Shown one piece after another: positions 6,306 through 9,784 of a stretch of 9,784 nt of DNA; positions within the stretch are counted from its first letter, which is position 1, and the number at the start of each line of letters is the position of its first letter. Where the stretch lies: assembly GCA_009698975.1 (NCBI GenBank), contig WLPB01000026.1, positions 1-9,784 of the forward strand, in the 5' to 3' direction. The notes beneath the pieces were generated by a model. That model did not search any database. It was not told where the DNA came from and worked only from the letters and a program-made list of their open reading frames with translations. This DNA is from Actinomycetota bacterium. Lineage in GTDB: Bacteria; Actinomycetota; Actinomycetes; Nanopelagicales; Nanopelagicaceae. Position numbers and translations under genes: made by a program.

Positions 6306-6343
6306 CTGGGGTGAATGCGGGAAAATTCACCCATGGCGGGTGA
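6259..6343. promoter_or_regulatory. Cluster of six GGGTGA/TCACCC hexamers, putative operator of the LAL regulator
   Basis: Exact copies occur at 6259-6264, 6272-6277 and 6327-6332 (TCACCC) and at 6284-6289, 6309-6314 and 6338-6343 (GGGTGA). A degenerate GGGGTTA follows at 6354. Two copies, 6309 and 6327, extend to a perfect 7-base dyad, GGGTGAA/TTCACCC. About 0.04 copies would be expected by chance in 85 bases at equal base frequencies, and I saw only two other copies in the window, both inside genes (4566, 9311). Escherichia coli MalT, a relative of the downstream protein, binds G-rich boxes of the form GGGGA(T/G)GAGG, so autoregulation is a reasonable inference. Confidence 0.55.
6321..6326 (+). 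promoter_or_regulatory. Possible -10 element of leaderless promoter for the LAL regulator
   Basis: GAAAAT lies at -12 to -7 before the ATG at 6333 and matches TATAAT at 4 of 6 positions, including the A and final T that matter most. It lacks the first T seen in the other promoters here. It is framed by the perfect dyad GGGTGAA/TTCACCC (6309-6315 and 6326-6332). A protein bound to that dyad would cover the promoter. Confidence 0.35.
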
Positions 6344-8909
6344 TAAAAACTCAGGGGTTACCACCTCTCGCACGCTCATTCCCAACTTGCCTCCCGAGTA
6401 CCTCTCTCGGCGCCACCTCTTCCCATTGATCGATAATGAATCTTCCGGAACCACCTTTGTCATTGCCCCAGCTGGATATGGCAAAACGACGCTAGTTTCT
6501 GAATGGGCGCAGAACCAAGAGAAAAAAGTTATTTGGATGACTGTAACAAATGGCGATACCACCAATGAAATGTCAGCGATGTTGATCGCAGCCACTCGTC
6601 GCGTGATTCCAAATTTCGCTCCTTGGTTTGAACGAGAGCAGCCGATTCGGGCCACCGATGTTGTGCGTCGTTGGGGGAATGAACTGATTAATACAAGTCA
6701 GGAATTTATCTTTGTTCTAGATAACTTGCGAAATCCAGAAGATGAAGATGTTGATATTGCGGTTCAACTCATTCAGCAATTTCCCCAAAATATGCATTTT
6801 GTGGCAATCCGAAGCACTCCGATTGAGGGAATATTTGGAGTGTGCTCCTCCAGAGGGCCAGTCAAAGTTGTCACCACAAATGAATTGAGATTCGAAGAGG
6901 ATGAGATTGAGCAACTTGCGAAAAATTCAAATATTGAAATCTCTGAGGCATCTCTCAAATTACTTCATGCAGGATTAGGGTGGCCAGCAGCAACAAGTTT
7001 GTTGGTTGCATACCTTCAAGGTAAAGGCGAGAAATCTGGAATTGAGGAAATCCTCTCATCGAATGTCGAGCCATTGCGCTCACTGGTACTGATAGTCATT
7101 GATGGTCTCGGACGCGAAGTATCAGAGATGTGCGAAGAATTGTCGGTCCTTGAGGTCTTTACTCTTGACGATGCGAAGGTAATTCTTGGTGAGAAGTATT
7201 CTTTCGAGCTCATTAACGCGGTTGCACATAAAGGCGAGATTTTTGCCCCGCTACGTGATGCCAGAGTCGGATATTCGTTCTCTCCAATGGTCCGCCAAGT
7301 CTGTCTTGAGAGATTGGGGCATCGAGGCGATGTAGCTCGTCAGCTGCACGAAAAACTCATTACTCACTTTGAGAAACAAGGTGACCCCAGCTCTGCGATA
7401 AACCATGCATTTCAAGCCGGTAATCAGGCGAAAATTTCTGAGCTTTTTCCTACTGCCGCACGGGTTAAGCAAGCTCAGGGCAGGGGCGGTGAACTTTTAC
7501 GGTGGTCAATCTTTGCTTCGTACGCGCCTCAAGATGGAGATCTCAAGAGGTCTACTGTTGCGATTGCCGGTCACCTGGCTGACCTAGATTTTTCCTCTGC
7601 AGCGAGCGAGATATCAAAAATGAATTTGTTGGCGCCAAATACAGAAACGCCAGAGTTCTTCTATCAATTTGTGGCTGGTGCCTCGATTTACTCAGCCATC
7701 ACACTTGGAAAATTCACTGAGGTAGAGCGCTTATTTGAGCGAACAAAGGCGGGAACTTCAGATTGCTATCTTGGAGTCGATGATCAGATCAACCTAGTTC
7801 GCCTGCTTGCTGCCAAGCGATACATCTGGAACGAGGCTGAAGGAGTTGAAGCGGCTTACGAGCTATCTCAAAAAATGGGTAAAGAGACGACTCTCTTCAC
7901 ATCCCATGCATTCTTAAACTCTATCCACGCCATGCACCTTCATCAAAGAGGTGAGTACCGAAGAGCATTTGAAATAGCGAATATCGCATTTGATCAGTTA
8001 ACGAAAAATGGATGCGTTGGTAACCATGGCCCGCTTGATGCAAAGTTCATCATGGCGAGATGCCTCCTTGAATTCTCTCGCCCGCGTGAAGCTTTGACTC
8101 AATTAGAGAGAGTTCGAGATAAGGCGCTGCAATGGAAGCAATGGCATTGGTATTTGACAGTGGAGAAGCACATTATTGAAAACCTTGCCTACTCAGAGAT
8201 GCATGGAGAGGCATTCGAGAGGGTAAAGCTATCTCGCGATCTGGTAGCGAGCATTTCATCTGTGAACGAACTTAGTGATTTTGTCGATATCAGTGAGCTG
8301 GCTATTCGCCGCAAAGTCGGTGACTTTGATCGATTAGAAAAACTTGTCGAGAGAGCTCCCAAGATTCGAGATACATTTCAGTACAAGATGGCGGTGGATG
8401 AATTTCGCGGACGAAAGGTTTTGCATCAGGATGTGAAGAACCTCTCAGAAAAGACACCACGAGATCAAATATGGAAGTACCTCACGGAAGCTTCTCTGAA
8501 TATAGATTCTGAGAAAATCGCGATGCAGGCCATACATAAAGCGCTAAAAATAGGTTCTGAAGTTGGGGCGAAGGAAACGTTTTTGCGCCAACGAAATGAG
8601 ATGGGCAATTACATAATAAAGATCGCAAATAGTTTTCCAACGGTATACAACGAAGAACTCGCAGCAGCTACGGCAGATCGAATAAAGGAGAGAGAGACAC
8701 TGATGAAAGCAGAGCACCAAACACTGACTAAGCGAGAACTCGAAATTCTTCGCCAACTATCGACTGGTCGAACTCTGACGGTCATCGCGGGAGAGCTCCA
8801 CATCTCTCAAAACACCATGAAAACTCACTTGAAAAATCTTTATCGCAAGCTTGGCGCCGATGGCCGACATGATGCTGTGGAAAAAGCAAGGGATTCTTTT
8901 ATTCTATAA
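6333..8909 (+). CDS. Large ATP-binding LuxR-family transcriptional regulator (LAL/MalT-like)
   Basis: A protein of 858 residues from the ATG at 6333 (864 if the in-frame ATG at 6315 is used), within the usual LAL size range. Numbering here is from 6333. An N-terminal P-loop ATPase has Walker A APAGYGKTT (45-53) and probable Walker B FIFVLDN (125-131). The middle is long, helical and probably made of TPR-like repeats, as in MalT. The C-terminal LuxR helix-turn-helix spans about 798-841, from LTKRELEIL through NTMKTHLKNLYRKLG, close to the MalT DNA-binding domain. MalT-type proteins are ATP-dependent activators that oligomerise on binding an inducer; the inducer here is unknown. I prefer 6333 because it gives the same leaderless spacing as other genes, and a TGA directly precedes 6315. 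Six GGGTGA-type hexamers surround the start. It follows gabT in the same direction, and pgl begins 41 bases downstream with its own ribosome site. Neighbouring amine genes or pgl/gnd are candidate targets. Confidence 0.9.
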   Translation: MAGDKNSGVTTSRTLIPNLPPEYLSRRHLFPLIDNESSGTTFVIAPAGYGKTTLVSEWAQNQEKKVIWMTVTNGDTTNEMSAMLIAATRRVIPNFAPWFEREQPIRATDVVRRWGNELINTSQEFIFVLDNLRNPEDEDVDIAVQLIQQFPQNMHFVAIRSTPIEGIFGVCSSRGPVKVVTTNELRFEEDEIEQLAKNSNIEISEASLKLLHAGLGWPAATSLLVAYLQGKGEKSGIEEILSSNVEPLRSLVLIVIDGLGREVSEMCEELSVLEVFTLDDAKVILGEKYSFELINAVAHKGEIFAPLRDARVGYSFSPMVRQVCLERLGHRGDVARQLHEKLITHFEKQGDPSSAINHAFQAGNQAKISELFPTAARVKQAQGRGGELLRWSIFASYAPQDGDLKRSTVAIAGHLADLDFSSAASEISKMNLLAPNTETPEFFYQFVAGASIYSAITLGKFTEVERLFERTKAGTSDCYLGVDDQINLVRLLAAKRYIWNEAEGVEAAYELSQKMGKETTLFTSHAFLNSIHAMHLHQRGEYRRAFEIANIAFDQLTKNGCVGNHGPLDAKFIMARCLLEFSRPREALTQLERVRDKALQWKQWHWYLTVEKHIIENLAYSEMHGEAFERVKLSRDLVASISSVNELSDFVDISELAIRRKVGDFDRLEKLVERAPKIRDTFQYKMAVDEFRGRKVLHQDVKNLSEKTPRDQIWKYLTEASLNIDSEKIAMQAIHKALKIGSEVGAKETFLRQRNEMGNYIIKIANSFPTVYNEELAAATADRIKERETLMKAEHQTLTKRELEILRQLSTGRTLTVIAGELHISQNTMKTHLKNLYRKLGADGRHDAVEKARDSFIL

Positions 8910-8938
8910 GATAGCGCTCACAGGTTTTTTAGCTGATT

Positions 8939-8944
8939 GAGGAG
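8939..8944 (+). promoter_or_regulatory. Shine-Dalgarno site of pgl
   Basis: GAGGAG sits 6 bases before the ATG at 8951. It is the clearest Shine-Dalgarno in the window, in contrast to the leaderless starts elsewhere, so pgl is translated from a leadered mRNA. That mRNA may be read through from the regulator gene or start at a weak TATAAGAT box at 8905-8912; no matching -35 is visible. Confidence 0.7.
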
Positions 8945-8950
8945 CTTGCC

Positions 8951-9682
8951 ATGAGCGATGAATTCGATGAGATAGTCGGAGAGCTCGACGGCGAACTCGA
9001 TCTCACGCTCTATACAGATGCTCAAGAGTTAGCGGAAGAGGTAACTGCCCAGGCGCTGGTTGCGATAGAGAGCGGTCTGCTCGCTCGTGGCGAATTTCAT
9101 CTCGTTCTCACCGGTGGAACTCTAGGTATTCAGATTTCGCAGATGTTAGTCGGTGCTTTCAATAGCGCTCCTGAGTTATATCAAGGGCTTCATATTTGGT
9201 TTAGTGATGAGCGCTATGTAGATACAAATAGCCCAGAACGAAATGCCGCGCCACTTCACGGCACCTTAACAAATTTCAATGTCATCGTTCATGAAGCTTT
9301 GGCACCTGACTCACCCGCAACCATAGATGAGGCGGTCAAGAATTATGTCGACGCCCTTACTGGCGTATCCATTGACTTAAATATTCTGGGGGTCGGTCCG
9401 GATGGCCACGTGGCTTCACTCTTTCCAGGTGTAGCAGACCTGGATGATCAACGTTCCATATTTTCAATTACAGATTCACCAAAGCCGCCCGCCGCTCGTA
9501 TCTCATTTACGATGAAGATGATTAATGAAGCACGTGAAGTCTGGATTATTGCCGCCGGTGAAAGCAAGGCAGATGCTGTTGCAAAGATAATAGAAGGTGA
9601 ATTCTCAGTACCAGCCAGTTATGTCAGCGCAGTGAGCCGAACCCGCCTAATAGTCGATCAAGCCGCCTTCTTCACTGAGTAA
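8951..9682 (+). CDS. pgl: 6-phosphogluconolactonase
   Basis: A 243-residue cytoplasmic enzyme of the 6PGL/DevB family that hydrolyses 6-phosphogluconolactone to 6-phosphogluconate, the second step of the oxidative pentose phosphate pathway. Family motifs are LTGGT (53-57, where many relatives have SGGST), WFSDERYV followed by SPERNA (83-99), GVGPDGHVASLFPG (147-160) with His153 as the likely catalytic base region, and SPKPPAARIS (176-185) near the sugar-phosphate site. The first 20 residues are strongly acidic and look like a short extension ahead of the usual beta strand. A GAGGAG ribosome site 6 bases before the ATG supports this start. The next gene, 24 bases downstream, encodes 6-phosphogluconate dehydrogenase, the following step. 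The usual actinobacterial partners zwf and opcA are not in view and may lie further right. Confidence 0.9.
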   Translation: MSDEFDEIVGELDGELDLTLYTDAQELAEEVTAQALVAIESGLLARGEFHLVLTGGTLGIQISQMLVGAFNSAPELYQGLHIWFSDERYVDTNSPERNAAPLHGTLTNFNVIVHEALAPDSPATIDEAVKNYVDALTGVSIDLNILGVGPDGHVASLFPGVADLDDQRSIFSITDSPKPPAARISFTMKMINEAREVWIIAAGESKADAVAKIIEGEFSVPASYVSAVSRTRLIVDQAAFFTE

Positions 9683-9692
9683 ATTCATCCAC

Positions 9693-9698
9693 TAGACT
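9693..9698 (+). promoter_or_regulatory. -10 element for gnd, near-leaderless
   Basis: TAGACT, identical to the gabT box, ends 8 bases before the ATG at 9707, so the transcript would start about 2 bases upstream of the start codon. No ribosome site is present in the short gap after pgl. The spacing is 2 bases longer than at the other promoters here, so confidence is lower. Confidence 0.4.
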
Positions 9699-9706
9699 TA
9701 CCTACT

Positions 9707-9784
9707 ATGAGCACAAGCACCTTTGGCATGATCGGTCTCGGCCGTATGGGCGCAAATATCGTCAGACGCCTCCACCGTCACGAC
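9707..9784 (+). CDS. gnd: 6-phosphogluconate dehydrogenase (decarboxylating), N-terminal fragment
   Basis: Twenty-six codons run off the right edge. The visible sequence contains GMIGLGRMGANIVRRL, the Rossmann GxGxxG dinucleotide-binding motif as found in 6-phosphogluconate dehydrogenases; the GLGRMGANxVRRL wording is typical of the shorter, NAD-linked (GndA/YqeC-type) group, as I recall it. The enzyme oxidatively decarboxylates 6-phosphogluconate to ribulose 5-phosphate, directly after the pgl step. Related beta-hydroxyacid dehydrogenases share the motif, so the call leans partly on the pgl neighbour. No Shine-Dalgarno precedes the ATG; a TAGACT box does. Confidence 0.8.
   Translation, partial: MSTSTFGMIGLGRMGANIVRRLHRHD

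Noticed and set aside
8925..8930. Run of six T between the regulator and pgl, resembling a terminator tail
   Set aside because: The only upstream dyad is the short palindrome AGCGCT, with no stable stem next to the T-run.
3767..9169. The 8-mer ATAGCGCT appears at 3767, 6296, 8911 and 9162
   Set aside because: Two copies are inside coding sequence, spacing is irregular and the core is a palindrome made of common codons. No role is supported.

Overview
The window looks like chromosomal DNA from a compact, moderate-GC actinobacterium (roughly 45-50 % GC by eye). Freshwater acI/Nanopelagicales-type bacteria are my best guess. This rests on tight gene packing (longest non-coding stretch 75 bases), gene heads with a TANNNT -10 box exactly 12 bases before the ATG and no Shine-Dalgarno (leaderless transcripts), and actinobacterial-looking protein sequences. 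The lineage is an inference. There are no mobile elements, CRISPR arrays, tRNA or rRNA genes, and no stretch over 300 bases without a gene.

Layout. Positions 3-284 hold the C-terminal end of a TerC-family membrane protein, followed after one base by an agmatinase-family ureohydrolase (286-1284). Convergent to it is a group II PLP amino-acid decarboxylase (1292-2644, minus). This diverges from a short-chain dehydrogenase (2704-3459), whose 3' end overlaps the 3' end of an Orn/Lys/Arg-type decarboxylase (3441-4871, minus) by 19 bases. That decarboxylase diverges across only 30 bases from a 4-aminobutyrate aminotransferase, gabT (4902-6239). A large MalT/LAL-type LuxR regulator (6333-8909) follows, preceded by an unusual cluster of six GGGTGA/TCACCC hexamers. 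The window ends with pentose-phosphate genes: 6-phosphogluconolactonase (8951-9682) and the first 26 codons of 6-phosphogluconate dehydrogenase (9707 onward).

The central block (286-6239) reads as an amine/polyamine module. Two decarboxylases could make amines, a ureohydrolase could remove urea from a guanidino compound, an aminotransferase could turn GABA or a related omega-amine into a semialdehyde, and an SDR could reduce a semialdehyde. A consistent but unproven route is arginine to agmatine to putrescine to GABA to succinic semialdehyde. The aldehyde dehydrogenases this route needs are not in view.

The features most worth a second look are regulatory: the GGGTGA cluster and dyad at the regulator's start, the near-identical leaderless promoter geometry at several genes, and the back-to-back promoters of the decarboxylase and gabT. 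All enzymes belong to known families, and I do not see a clearly new type of enzyme system.
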